64,000 nt of DNA from Chitinimonas_A lacunae. Lineage in GTDB: Bacteria > Pseudomonadota > Gammaproteobacteria > Burkholderiales > Chitinimonadaceae. The DNA lies in the NCBI RefSeq assembly GCF_042650885.1, contig NZ_JBHSBU010000002.1, positions 186,001 through 250,000 on the forward strand, read 5' to 3'. This document shows positions 21,001-25,112 of this stretch, one piece after another. A program made the translations under genes and the position numbers. Below the pieces are notes generated by a model. That model worked only from the letters and a program-made list of their open reading frames with translations, ran no database searches and was not told the DNA's origin. The first letter of the stretch is position 1. Each line of letters opens with the position of its first letter.

Positions 21001-23476
21001 GGATTTCGGCAATCTTTCGACCTGCTCCGTCATAGCGGTAGCTGATCACCTGACCGGCATTGTCGATATGACGTGACAGTTGGCCGGCGTCATCGTAGAT
21101 CCACCATTCATGACGGTCGGCCGCATCGGGCGCGGGCATGACCGAACCCGCCTGGGTGTAGAGATCGAAAGCCGGGCTACCGTCTTCGTAGACCCATTCC
21201 GCCATCGGCACGCCAGTGGGTAGGGCGAACTGGATCTTATGGTTGAGCCGGCCCGATCGGTCGTAATAGAAGGCGACCACGCTGCCGGTCCCGTCGGCTT
21301 CGGCAGTCTTGCGGCCGGCTTCATCGTAGAAATACCAGCGGCGCGAGCCGGTGTGGTCCTCGCGCACCCGCAGCAGGCCGGCGGCGTCGTAATAACGCTT
21401 CTCGCCACCTCGGGCTGCGCTCGCTTGATCGGTTTCCAGAATCTGTAGCAGTTCGCCATGCTCGTCGTACTGCCGGGTGGTGATACGGCCATTGGCCAGC
21501 TCGGTCACGATACGGCGGGCGGCATCGTCGTGGCGGGTACGGCTGAGATGGCCGTTGGGACCGGTTTCCAGCGTGATGCGGTCGAGTCCGTCGTAGACAA
21601 AGCTGGTCTGATGGTCTCTGCGCGGGTCGATCCGGCGCAACAGCCGGCCGCTGGCGTCATAGATATATTCGGTGCGGCTGGCCCCGTCGGCCTGACCATT
21701 GCCGCCGGCATCAAGTGTGCTGTAGCGGGTTTCCGCGGCCAGTTGGCCACGGAAATCGTAGTCGTAGTCGGTTCGCTCGATCGCTCGGGCCGTCCCACGC
21801 CAGCCATCAAGCTGGCCGAGGCTGAGGTCAGCGGTATCGGCCTCGAAACGGCCGTCGTAGCGCAGGGCGGCATTGCGCTGGCCGCGGGCGTTATAGCGGT
21901 ATTCGCTGACCCGGCCTTCAGCACTGACTAGAAAACGCAGATGGCCTTGGGTGTCATAGACCCGCCGCTCGACGGCAGGCTGGCCCACCGCTTCGAGTTC
22001 AAGGCCGTCGGCAGCGCGATATTGATAACGGCTCTCCGCCACCAGCCGATTGGCTGCATCGTAGCGGCGCAGGATGCGCAAACCGCTTGGATCGCGCTGC
22101 TCGATCAGATTGCCGGCGCTGTCGTAGATAAAGCGGCTGACCTTGTTGAAGCCATCGATGATCCGGCTCAGCCGGCCGGCTTCGTCGTATTCGTAGCGGG
22201 TCTGCTCGGGCCGGCTCCACCAGCCGTCAGGTGAGCTGACCCGGCGCGTCACTGCCAGTAGACGGCCGGCGCTGTCGTATTGATAACTGGTTTCGGCGCC
22301 AAGCGGGTCGGTGACGACCGTGCGGCCGCCCTGGCCCGGGGCATCGAGATAAAGCAGGCTGGGCGGCAGGCTCAATCGGCTGCCCGCCACCAGATCGGCC
22401 GATTGCAGCGCCAGGCGCAGCGCTTCGGCCGCCCGCGCATTGCCGTATACGCGGCTGGCAATGGTGGCCCAGTTGTCGCCCTGGCGTACCGTATAGCGCG
22501 GCTCGCCTTCGGCTACGCCTTCGAGCGCCGTCGGATCGGCCAGCGCCGTGATATAGCGCTGCGGCAGGGCGGCTTCGTCGTGGCGCAGGGTGGTGATGCG
22601 ACCGGCGCCGTCGCGGATTTCGCTCAGGCGCCACTGGCCATCGGGCCGCTCGCCATAGGAAAAACCGATATCGGTACCGTCGCTCTGCCGCAGCCGGCTC
22701 AGGCGCAGACTGTCACCGTGGTAGTCGTATTGGGTGATATAGACATGGCCATCGGCCACGCTGCCGTCTTCGGGGCTCAGGTCGACGGTCAGGGTCTGCA
22801 AGCGACCCCGCTCATCATAGGCATAGCGGGTGCGCGTCTCGGTCGAGCCATTGCTCAGCACGCGCCGCACCTGGGTCAGCAGCCGGTCCTGGTAGTCGAA
22901 ATGCAAGGCCTCGCCCGACGCGGTCTCGATCCTGTCGATCAGGCCATTGTCGGCATAGCGGTAGCGCAGCAGATTGCCATCCTGGTCGGCCTGCTCGAGC
23001 AGGCGGCCCGAGGTGGCGTCATAGGTTTCGCTCAGCGCAGCGTCGTGGCTGCGCCAGCGCCAGTGTCCGCCAGCCAGGACGATCTCGCCCTGGTCGATAT
23101 CGGCGGCTTCGCTCAGATAGCGACTGCTCCCGCTATCAAAACGGTAGCGAACTTCACTGCCGTCTTCGCGCACCCGGATCAAGGTGCTGCCCGCGCCGCC
23201 TGCACTGCCGCTTTCAAGGCGGACTTGCTGATAGACGCCAAGACGCCAGTTGTCGCCATTGTCGCCGTCGTGGCGGCCAAGGCTGTTATAGGTCCGCAGC
23301 AGATTGAGTCCGCCGCCATGGCCACGCAGCAGCGCGTCGCGATCCTGGATCACCAGATTGCCCGTGGCGGCATTGACGAAGATATCGGTCTGTTGCTGGC
23401 CGAAGCGGGTTCTGCCGGCAGCGGCTCCCAGACCGGAGAAAACGCCGAGTTGATTGCCGTGGACGATCGCGACCAT
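1..23476 (-). CDS. Giant RHS/YD-repeat and FG-GAP-repeat protein, 3' end outside window
   Basis: One uninterrupted minus-strand frame begins at ATG 23476-23474 and is still open at base 2 (7,825 codons). I checked the frame at several places along it, including near bases 4, 5065, 9238, 12643 and 23476. A GAGG ribosome-binding site lies 8 bases before the ATG. Residue order is: N-terminal cap MVAIVHGNQLGVFSGLG; a VNAATGNLVIQDRD segment and RTYNS motif as in RHS N-terminal domains; RHS/YD repeats (YRYDxxGRL type); a LysM-like module at about 325-378; more YD repeats; FG-GAP units at about 1590-6090; an Ala/Phe-rich spacer near 6105-6200; YD repeats to the edge. Two jelly-roll-like inserts interrupt the last part, near 6570-6695 and 7110-7265. 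There is no Sec signal peptide. YD proteins form hollow shells or surface fibres and often carry a C-terminal toxin, but the C-terminus is not visible. It is a colinear paralogue of the frame at 47358. Function is inferred as a secreted or surface giant protein. Confidence 0.93.
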   Translation of the reverse strand, partial: MVAIVHGNQLGVFSGLGAAAGRTRFGQQQTDIFVNAATGNLVIQDRDALLRGHGGGLNLLRTYNSLGRHDGDNGDNWRLGVYQQVRLESGSAGGAGSTLIRVREDGSEVRYRFDSGSSRYLSEAADIDQGEIVLAGGHWRWRSHDAALSETYDATSGRLLEQADQDGNLLRYRYADNGLIDRIETASGEALHFDYQDRLLTQVRRVLSNGSTETRTRYAYDERGRLQTLTVDLSPEDGSVADGHVYITQYDYHGDSLRLSRLRQSDGTDIGFSYGERPDGQWRLSEIRDGAGRITTLRHDEAALPQRYITALADPTALEGVAEGEPRYTVRQGDNWATIASRVYGNARAAEALRLALQSADLVAGSRLSLPPSLLYLDAPGQGGRTVVTDPLGAETSYQYDSAGRLLAVTRRVSSPDGWWSRPEQTRYEYDEAGRLSRIIDGFNKVSRFIYDSAGNLIEQRDPSGLRILRRYDAANRLVAESRYQYRAADGLELEAVGQPAVERRVYDTQGHLRFLVSAEGRVSEYRYNARGQRNAALRYDGRFEADTADLSLGQLDGWRGTARAIERTDYDYDFRGQLAAETRYSTLDAGGNGQADGASRTEYIYDASGRLLRRIDPRRDHQTSFVYDGLDRITLETGPNGHLSRTRHDDAARRIVTELANGRITTRQYDEHGELLQILETDQASAARGGEKRYYDAAGLLRVREDHTGSRRWYFYDEAGRKTAEADGTGSVVAFYYDRSGRLNHKIQFALPTGVPMAEWVYEDGSPAFDLYTQAGSVMPAPDAADRHEWWIYDDAGQLSRHIDNAGQVISYRYDGAGRKIAEIHSAQAIDSSALRPVTSNRDEILRQHLPPIASSVHDRIARYVYDSEGLLLAVVDAAGFATRQRYDGAGRLVEQIRLAQPVAQALLAEDARWQDGRALAELLPAASPDDLHQYFYYDAAGRRIGSLDAEGYLTETRYDVAGNKQSEIRYARRVTASPAASFDMLRPPADPLDRRLDFSYDGHNRLLSETTAEGGLTRYRYDSAGNLVETLRAADSEEARHQTQRFDALGRLVAILDGEGAALLAGAEDSSAIERIWQERATQHRYDAAGRRIATVDAKGQTLLFYYDHAGRLTHTINALGEVSVDRYDNTGLLVENLHYASRIDTTGLQGGLIDALLQQRLDAARDPAQDRRVQYRYDAAGRLEATTDALGYVSSQTYNAFGELLSLRHELGGGRSLLERHQYDKQGNRVQTSIDPDGLNLISNVVFDGFGRVLQRTNPRGHTTYYQYDRLGRVISKTDPLGITTYSSYDAWDRVVSTIDELGQTTSYQYDDANRQLVQILPGDIRITTKKNRHGETLSIRDALGQTTSYQYDRNGKLKSTTDALTQRRSKDYDLLGQLVLETDASGRRIRYEYDPVGRIARKIVDPDGLKQTTSYQYDAFGQQISETDPDGRISTTRYDRKGQIWQVEREGLGGKQVQRYHYDGRSRRVRVEEGSGERAALTTDYRYDVAGRLIEQIIDPAGLRLQSLFVYDASGNLTQKTDPAGMVTRYVYDAHNRPVFTINPLGVVEETRYDALGRVVATKVYDASAGLALAAQFETSTSYANTGLSPALLRDTRYLEIDVDGDGRAELIEIRHDRADQAVALIWRASAGGYVAGTPVTLGPWQAEAQYLVADLDGNGRGDLVQIRRRDDGQAVAIGWTHDGNGLTRGQETVLGAWSPTIRYALGDSDGDGRADLWLVGEGQSGKTRASHWVGNGQGGFSAGKSIEWDGFYAERQLHIADLNRDGRAELVSFDQAPQHSQGQNRYTSVTVATDGSLLLATGLQDYQRLQPRLWGDVDGNGSADWIDVSRGSDGKQRLINWHGGDGGKLVRGSELLLGTPVAGEQFLAGDTDGDGRTDVVQVSRNEHNQAVVTVWRSTPKGYVKGEQSVIGTWREGTSYRLLDQDSDNRRDLVATWSEEDGRQAIAVWRSDGEQFAQRGNWRCDSRYLDLDLNGDGRADLLEISHDTEGRAIARQWLADGEGYRTGSQRVLGRWQADSRYLVADLDGDGRADLLEIRRNDQGQAVATSWFNREAGLSPGKETVLGDWRASTRYALGDATGNGRADLWVVSDALNGKTRAVHWRGDSEGFSLGKSIEWDGFYLDKQVYTAELARDGRRTLVVFDQSPQHSQGHNRHVSVTVAADGSLSSISHLQDSLRVQPHLWGDVDGNGSADWIEVYRHHDGTLRLGNWHGSADQRIVRGSDVGIGAPKAEERFFVGDLDADGRSDVIQVWKNSEGKAVATIWRSEGNVHAQQAEVVLGDWRANASYRLTDHDGDGRSDLVAVWFEEDGRQTISVWRNEAGRLLKGGSLAPEVRYLELDSNGDGRTDLLEIRRDSAGNALARQWLAGPGGYLEGKQTSLGRWRADSHYQVADLDGDGRVDLLEIRRRDDGTAVAINWLNGAEGLRRGGETVLGRWQASSRYIAGDSGSDGRAELWVVGDSLSGKTRVTRWSGDGNGFSQGPSIEWDGFYFNKQIHLFDLARDGRRELVVFDQAPSHSANQHRFTTVMVGANGSLNSVTGLQDSLRLQPRMWGDVDGNGNLDWVEVYRQSDNLRLGNWHASNDNRLVRGADIAIASKPAERFFVGDVDGDNRSDVVQLWKNEAGQAVASVWLANGSTYSKGSDSVLGQWREDASYRLLEQNGDGRRDLVAIWDNDDGRQVLATWLSDGEHFTQRSDALRDTRYLDIDLNGDGRVDLLEIRRDHDGNAVAQQWLATGNGYSEGPSLVLGRWQANSLYQVADLNGDGRGDLVEIRRRDDGMAVLTGWRQGEQGLVRLSQTVLGKWVASNRYLVGDADTDRKADLWVVSDPQNGKTRATHWAGDGQGFVQGQSIEWDGFYLERQLVLADLGRDGRRELVVFDQAPNHGAGQNRQTAVSLQADGSLKLQSNTQDSQRIQPRLWGDIDGNGTADWIEIYRYHDGSERIGLWYGSTDNRINRGNDVALGTSRPGARFIAGDADGDGRTDLVQLWKNDADQTVATLWFSTGNGYRKGSDSVLGTWREGASYRLTDQDGDGRRDLVATWAEEDGRQVIAVWRNDGEQFRQQGDWRRDTRYLDLDLNGDGRADLLEIRHDSEGQAIAQQWLATGQGFEPGRRSVLGRWQADSQYLPVDLEGNGRGDLVEIRRRDDGMAVAISWLNGAEGFSLGQETVLGVWQPSTRYIVGDSTGDGRADLWVVSDPLNGKTRATHWTGDGQGFKPGNSIEWDGFYYERQLHMVDLARDGRLELVVFDQAPGHSIGQNRQTAIAVQADGSLKLQSNTQDSLRNQPRLWGDIDGNGSSDWIEVYRHNDGTLRLGNWHGASDLKINRGADSVIGAPKPNERFFAADVTGDGRTDVVQIWKNAAGQAVATLWYTVSLANGLQYRQGQETLLGPWRDNAVYQLSNHNDDGRADLSVAWTDERGQTVLATWLFDGQQFRQHSDWSSDRLFLNADINGDGRLDMFEIRHDHSGAAILTQWYGSDNGFVVGAETQLGTWRAGTRYLAADLNGDGRSELVELSRRADQMMIANVWAPAESGMSKIVVAELGNTLLPYTQFYSADVNGDGRDDLLAQWDGANGRTNQLEYLSTGDGYKAGKTVDFAGPLNDSLETLYLDQNRDGRADSVRIYRSGNELHAYSAVRRPDSYDQYDSTVGPWNTDTQYFVADLTHGRSADGFRDLLSISTLADGTVKTKHWPSNGSNYFVNGYEQSLGASRPGARYLVGDLTGDRQSDIVQIWKNDAGQAVASVWRMVVSDSATSNPRVEWVEGPARVLGAWKQDATWRLNDQNRDGRADLIGAWTEEDGRITLQSWLSDGESLQGTGDWRRDTRYLDGDLNGDGRLDLLEIRHAADGRTEVRQWLATATGYVEGKTSRLGSWRADSQFLAGDINGDGKTDLVEIRRETDQRVSATSWLAGDEGFTLGATTELANHSPYRAIYHLADLSGDGKLDLVIEWDPRNGSTRFTEWTSQGGRFVQGKEVDSNNWIDNRLQTVFLDQNRDGRTDIVRISQNGSNVYGDLRLRRADGGFDGSGNYINETWNPNAQYFQADITHGRSPDGLRDLIAITPQSDGTIKAKHWVAVSNNFNAGYEQSLGVIKPGARYLVGDLTGDRQSDIVQIWKNDAGQAVATVWRMAITDTANVNGRVEWIKGPDRVLGAWQPDAIWRLTDHNQDGRADLVGAWTGSDGHLTIQTWLSDGESLQSTGDWRRDVRYLDGDLNGDGLVDMLEIRHASDGMAEVQQWLATADGYTAGKLSRLGSWRADSQFLAGDINGDGKTDLVEIRRETDQRVSAISWLAGDEGFTLGATTELANHSPYRARYHLADLSGDGKLDLVIESDPRNGSTRFTEWTSQGGRFVQGKETEMGGWIDNRLQTVFLDQNRDGRIDIVRLYQSSNNVYSEIRLRRADGTFENGSSAYLNESWQPNTLYFPADISHGRSSDGLRDLLAITPQADGTVKAKHWYTSGSSFNAGYEQSLGAAKSGARYLVGDLTGDRQSDIVQIWKNEAGQAIATVWRMAISESATANPKVEWIKGPDRLLGQWHDDATWRLNERNGDGRADLVGAWTDLNGRPTIQSWFSDGESLQGTGDWRRDTRYLDGDLNGDGRLDLLEIRHAADGRTEVRQWLATATGYVEGKTSRLGSWRADSQFLAGDINGDGKTDLVEIRRETDQRVSATSWLAGEEGFTLGATTELANHSPYRAIYHLADLSGDGKLDLVIEWDPRNGSTRFTEWTSQGGRFVQGKETDVSGWIDNRLQTLFLDQNRDGRIDITRLYQSSNNVYSESRLRRADGGFDNGSAYVNDRWQANSQYFQADIAHGSSPDGLQDLIAITPQADGTVKARHWYSHGNSFSAGYEQSLGAIKPGARYLVGDLTGDRQSDIVQIWKNDAGQAVAAIWRMKVSESFNSNRTVEWVKGPERILGAWSDNATWRLSDQNLDGRADLVASWIEADGQVALQTWWSDGESLLASGDWRRDVRYFDADLNGDGLVDMLEIRHAADGTAEVRQWLASATGYLEGKTSRLGSWRADSQFLVGDIDGDGKSDLVEIRRERDNKVTVLSWLARDEGFVAGGSTDISAQSPHRAQYHLADLSGDGKFDLVIEWDPRNGNTRFTEWTSQGGRFAQGKEVDLGGWIDNRLQTVFLDQNRDGRTDIVRLYQSGNYVYSDHKLRRADGNFDSGSSYVSENWNGNARYFPIDISHGRSPDGFHDLLGITPQADGTIKAKHWYANGSSFSAGHEQSLGADKPGARYLVGDLTGDRQGDIVQIWKDEAGQAVATVWRMAISESATANPKVEWLKGPDRQLGQWCDDATWRLNDRNGDGRADLVGAWTDDSGRLVAQSWFSDGESLQMAGDWRRDVRYFDGDVNGDGLTDLLEIRHASDGRAEVRQWIASASGYVEGKTSRLGSWRADSQFLVGDIDGDGKTDLVEIRRETNHRVTATTWLAGDEGFSLGATTELANHSPYRARYHLADLSGDGKLDLVIEWDPRNGYTRFTEWTSQGGRFAQGKEVDTTHNIDNHLQTLFVDQNRDGRADIVRISQNGSSHYSDSRLRRADGTFDGGGSYVSDSWNPNTRYFPADINYGRSGDGLQDLLAISQQADGTVKVKHWQSNGNNFSAGYEQSLGNARPGARYLVGDLTGDRQSDIVQIWKNEAGQAIATVWRMAITESATFNARVEWIKGPDRELGPWQDEATWRLNDHNGDGRADLIGVWHGHDGQLAIRSWLFDGESLQTHGDWRRDVRYFDGDVNGDGLSDMLEIRHAADGTAEVQQWLASASGYSAGPVSRLGSWRADSQFLVGDIDGDGKTDLVEIRRERADKVVAQTWLARDGGFVAGDSTDISAQSPYRARYFLADLSGDGKLDLVIESDPRNGNTRFTEWTSQGGRFVQGQSVEASGTIDNHQRSIALDYAGKDGRNDLVRLYQSGDTVYAYTNQRRADGSFYQQGNSNLGSWLPSSRFFAADLNGDGQVDLLQVYKGSDNNTHLRHWLSDGSGFRMERDISIGEDRPDSRYVVADLNGDNKPDVVQIWKSTDGLANATVWRASATGYLRATSSPLGEWFDSAEYRLLNQNADGRPDLVASYRYPDGSWGRTLWRQVASRFSLTETVRSTDPAAFSVEARRLDGSRPLDAFSGIAPATFAAVPAAAFSGETARFAASAPGSFTAALPAQLDATPAAGFSASRDQFAAPAAAAFDSAGPIHSDARDIGYLTSQHHGPAVEQFRTVWHIDRPQPASLIAGEQILGTPARDKPVDSAAPLNGTARSTVVHEVFDIAGNKAFSLDGNRMLTRRYFDANGNLVRQISYATAYPAEGSLELPALTAWADSHGSSADQQVFVLFDALDREIYRIGSDRSVVASEYDAAGRLLKKIVYARPAATTLPLDGTANAAAVHAALNPDPTVDMVTRYGYDGAGRQRYQIDALGGVIEQRFDAAGNVVSVRGYSQTTDLAVWDASGRLTVSPSANDGLQHTFYDGAQRKSLLVDGAGYVTRFFYNDAGQLLSQIKYGRPIALGEAPTWQSVLAALPAQADPQVDSIERYRYDGASRIEFVIDGANQVERRRYDALSRVVQTIRYTQPYHEADGLGVFDGSDAAVRIWYRAGNNSSLSRPLGRFKAGDVVTATVRVKSRADTQAHLFLGNPNGSNAYNSSSEIKRYGREDGGWQVLTVSVTMKQDDDMWVYLYGDRDGAYHDESHSVIYDDVQVSSVERGQVLRDDFQSGLTLGGYYEGHAWYSTGQRNDWLLPTPNQASDRISQTVYDELGRAAYTISPEGIVTEQRFDYLGRVGETIRYAEPIEVRHDLLYRVSELRERFLRIGTEDDVQRLVYDAAGRKRFEIDQEGRVTSYRHDSFGHLLSTVRFAARLGDTPATLEQLENRFGSASTADRATHIVYDRRGRPVYEIAVDGQVAANRYDTFGNLIERIEYAKTLQELEPLNPESIEKRLETSEQDRHTHYRYDVTGRRIESKNALGQSEHYQYDGQGRQTRRTDGNGHHWEREYDARGMLVAERNGVGDTTRYGYNALGLQTTVTDGNNHRSEQRYDAIGRLVEKIDALKNREQYRYDAFGNLIETIDAKEQSTRRQYDLANRLVKTVDALGYSDIRRYDRRGNLVQQTRQVRQGEDGFSFQLQDGSFEQFNAGNSYTYRPTGTPWTFEGNAGISAPNTGFTNNAPAAPSGGQVAFLPHGSRISQRVYLAGGTELRIKATQRLNAGQFDQRIQVLVDGVAQGAPITPPRGRYEEFIIQLAVDVVGLHTITLVGLGTERGDDVTALLDEVQLVGLTEAESEQRTTRYVDRSGRLLAQVNAAGEAISYEYNEFGEVTAEIRHHERLSSWRPERLPTLTLDAKDQVSRTRYDRAGRVESTLDALDGLTRYQYDAFGNRREQIDTLKRQSLSRYDALDRLIESTDALGRRTTYDYDGAGNRIAMRLFAPSGEQLSHYRYEYDEANRLVLETGPGGRITRYGYNKASQRIRATDANDHSILYEYDAARRLISETDAEGRTTHYGYDAVGNRTSQKDGAGNLTTYRYDALARLTEIEDANLHRIRYRYDALGNRLEEIDGNNHVRRMSYDAVGRLVRERDGRNTETRYHYDAFGNLLLKQRGNRPGSTVEWRYEYDLLNRKQVEIDGEGYRSEYRYDAAGQQLESRRAIDRAGQRWAVTRYQYDLVGRQIGLFDQGGHLTQTEYDGRGNVTARTVYDRVVDPTAAVLQPVPGEVGRSLRYVYDVHGQLSSETGLDGSVTRYGYDARGNLVEKTEFADTAQARQTRYGYDRSNRKTNETNALSVRTEYRYDEAGRLAAKLEAVDGQVRAVRYGYDGVGNIIREENPLGVVTLRSYDGNRN
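5200..18720 (-). repeat. About 12 FG-GAP/VCBS-type repeat units inside the left giant gene
   Basis: The anchor motif DxNGDGxxDxLEIRH recurs near plus-strand bases 6250, 7395, 8540, 9680, 10830, 11970, 13110, 14230, 15340, 16440, 17550 and 18655. Spacing is about 1,140 bp for the left six units and about 1,105 bp for the right ones, so there are two sub-families. Each unit contains many short blades ending in DxDGDGxxDxVQIW-type loops. These match FG-GAP/VCBS beta-propeller repeats and the DxDxDG calcium-binding pattern. Most units are diverged from one another, unlike the tandem units in the right-hand giant gene. Confidence 0.85.
9250..12020 (-). repeat. Pair of near-identical patches two FG-GAP units apart
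   Basis: Bases about 9255-9750 and 11544-12039 are almost the same at an offset of 2,289 bases (763 codons). I count about seven mismatches over roughly 490 bases. The rest of the units diverge more. This looks like gene conversion between non-adjacent units rather than simple tandem duplication. Confidence 0.75.
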
Positions 23477-24037
23477 GCTGAATTCCTCTCTCCATCGCAC
23501 GCGGTATCCGCGTGATCCCTGTGGTTTGTACCTGTTGCGGTCTCCTTGACTGCGCCTGGCGCGCCAGGTCGATAGTCAGCCTTGTCGGAGACTTCCTAGC
23601 CAATAGGTCGTAACAATGGGTTTTCTGGTTTAGGGAAAACGGAAATATATTTTTCAATGTGGTTGTTCTAGCCAGCCGTGTGGAGGACCAAGCAGACGAC
23701 AGGTCAGGATTTCTGAGGGAAATACATTGATTCGGCCAAACGCTTGCCAGCTGAGCAACGGCTTGGACACGAAAATGTATTGCAGAAAAACAGTGTGTTG
23801 ATTTTTGAGATTTGATGTTCCCATTCGCTACCGGTCTGACAGACCTTTGGCAGGATTTCTGTTCAGGTACAAATGTCGCAATCCTGACTGATACTCGCCG
23901 GCTTGCCGGCAGCCCGGGCGGCTGACTGGCAACCCTGTGCGTTTGTCGCTGATTGGTGAGAAAAGCAGAAAGAATGACAAAGACGTGGTAGAATTGCCGC
24001 CGTTTTTCTTTGATAAAACATTGGCATAAGTTCTGAT
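23477..24037. promoter_or_regulatory. Divergent intergenic region between the left giant gene and fliQ
   Basis: I see no convincing gene in these 561 bases. On the minus strand, towards the giant gene, they hold a bipartite promoter-like element (23602-23635), a 14-bp palindrome CCTGGCGCGCCAGG (about 23555-23568) and a hairpin CACGCGG-ATA-CCGCGTG (about 23498-23514) shortly before the ribosome-binding site. At 23833-23845 there is a 6+1+6 inverted repeat GGTCTG-A-CAGACC that could be an operator. Bases near 23909-23922 hold GCCGGC repeats. The stretch just before fliQ is AT-rich. I could not pick a clear promoter or a strong ribosome-binding site for fliQ. Confidence 0.55.
23602..23635 (-). 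promoter_or_regulatory. Bipartite promoter-like element upstream of the left giant gene
   Basis: Read on the minus strand: CCCTAAACC (23635-23627), 17 bases, then GACCTATT (23609-23602), ending 125 bases before the start codon. The same two blocks with the same 17-base spacer lie upstream of the right giant gene (47187-47220). The CTAAA box and the CGA-containing second box resemble a sigma-28 promoter with one extra spacer base. Recognition by the FliA-like factor at 45821 is an inference. Confidence 0.6.
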
Positions 24038-24301
24038 ATGGTCGATCAGTCGGTAGCGCTTCTTTCTGAGCTGTTGTGGAATGGTTTGCTGATCTCGGCG
24101 CCGGTTTTGCTGTTGACGATGCTGGTGGGTTTGCTGATCAACATCGTCCAGGTCGTTACCCAGATCCAGGATATGTCGCTGACCTTCGTGCCCAAAATTT
24201 TGGTGGCCGCCATCGTGCTGGTGACCCTGGGGCCTTGGATGCTGCGTCGCCTGCTGTCGTTTGCCACCCAACTGATCGGTAGCATCCCGACCTTGATCTG
24301 A
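24038..24301 (+). CDS. fliQ: Flagellar export gate protein FliQ
   Basis: 87 residues, the normal FliQ size, with two hydrophobic membrane segments (about 16-38 and 52-72). The family's NIVQVVTQIQDMSLTFVPK stretch lies at about 36-54. FliQ joins FliP and FliR in the FliP5Q4R1 gate of the type III export apparatus in the inner membrane. It is the first gene of the plus-strand operon. That is unusual, because fliQ normally follows fliP directly; here fliP is the last flagellar gene, about 18 kb downstream. The ribosome-binding site is weak. Product identification is firm. Confidence 0.96.
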   Translation: MVDQSVALLSELLWNGLLISAPVLLLTMLVGLLINIVQVVTQIQDMSLTFVPKILVAAIVLVTLGPWMLRRLLSFATQLIGSIPTLI

Positions 24302-24344
24302 GCTTGGATTTTTTCCGATCAGTCGTTTTTCTCAATAAAAGATA

Positions 24345-25109
24345 ATGAATATTGCATTCGACGCGGCCTGGGTCGCGGCAGTCCTGTTTTGCGCGCTGCG
24401 CCTGGGAGCGGTGCTGGCCTTGACGCCAGTGCTGACCGGGATTGCCTTGCCGCCGCGCATGACCGTACTGCTGATCCTGTCGCTGTCGGCCATTCTGGTG
24501 ATGGGCGGTGTTGTCCAGCCAGCTCCCCTTCCCCACGATCTCCTTGCCCTGCTGCTGAGCGGTCTTGCTGAGCTGGCCACGGGCGCCCTGCTCGCCTTTG
24601 CCATCTTTGTCGCCTTCGCCGCCTTTTCGCTGGCAGGCAAGCTGCTCGACATCCAGATCGGTTTCAGCGTCGGCAGCATCTTCGACCCGATCACCCGCAC
24701 CCGCTCGCCGGTACTGGCGTCCACCCTCGATCTGTTTGCGATCGCCGCTTTCTTTGCTCTCAACGCCCACCATATGCTGCTGCGTGGCCTGGCCTATTCG
24801 CTGGAGCGCGTACCGCTTGGCCGGATGGTCGAACTGGCCTCGCCCGAGCTGCTGGCGCGTCAGTTCGGCCTGGTGTTTATCCATGGCCTGCTGCTGGCTG
24901 CGCCGGTGGCCTTCTGCCTGTTACTGGTCGATGTCGGACTGGCCGTGTTGTCGCGCAATATTCCGCAACTCAATGTGTTTATCCTCAGCATCCCGATCAA
25001 GATCGTGATCGGCCTGTCCATGCTGGCGCTGATGGCGCAGATGGCCGGGCCGCTGCTGCGCCGGATGTTCGATGCGATCTTCCAGTTCTGGAGCCAGGTA
25101 CTGGGTTAA
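24345..25109 (+). CDS. fliR: Flagellar export gate protein FliR
   Basis: 254 residues, a typical FliR length, with about six hydrophobic segments. The family's LDIQIGFSVGSIFDPITR block lies near 99-116. FliR caps the FliPQR core complex of the export gate. It sits 43 bases after fliQ and 3 bases before flhB, as in canonical fliQ-fliR-flhB arrangements. ATG at 24345 gives the standard N-terminus although only a weak AAAG sequence precedes it. Confidence 0.96.
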   Translation: MNIAFDAAWVAAVLFCALRLGAVLALTPVLTGIALPPRMTVLLILSLSAILVMGGVVQPAPLPHDLLALLLSGLAELATGALLAFAIFVAFAAFSLAGKLLDIQIGFSVGSIFDPITRTRSPVLASTLDLFAIAAFFALNAHHMLLRGLAYSLERVPLGRMVELASPELLARQFGLVFIHGLLLAAPVAFCLLLVDVGLAVLSRNIPQLNVFILSIPIKIVIGLSMLALMAQMAGPLLRRMFDAIFQFWSQVLG

Positions 25110-25112
25110 GCC

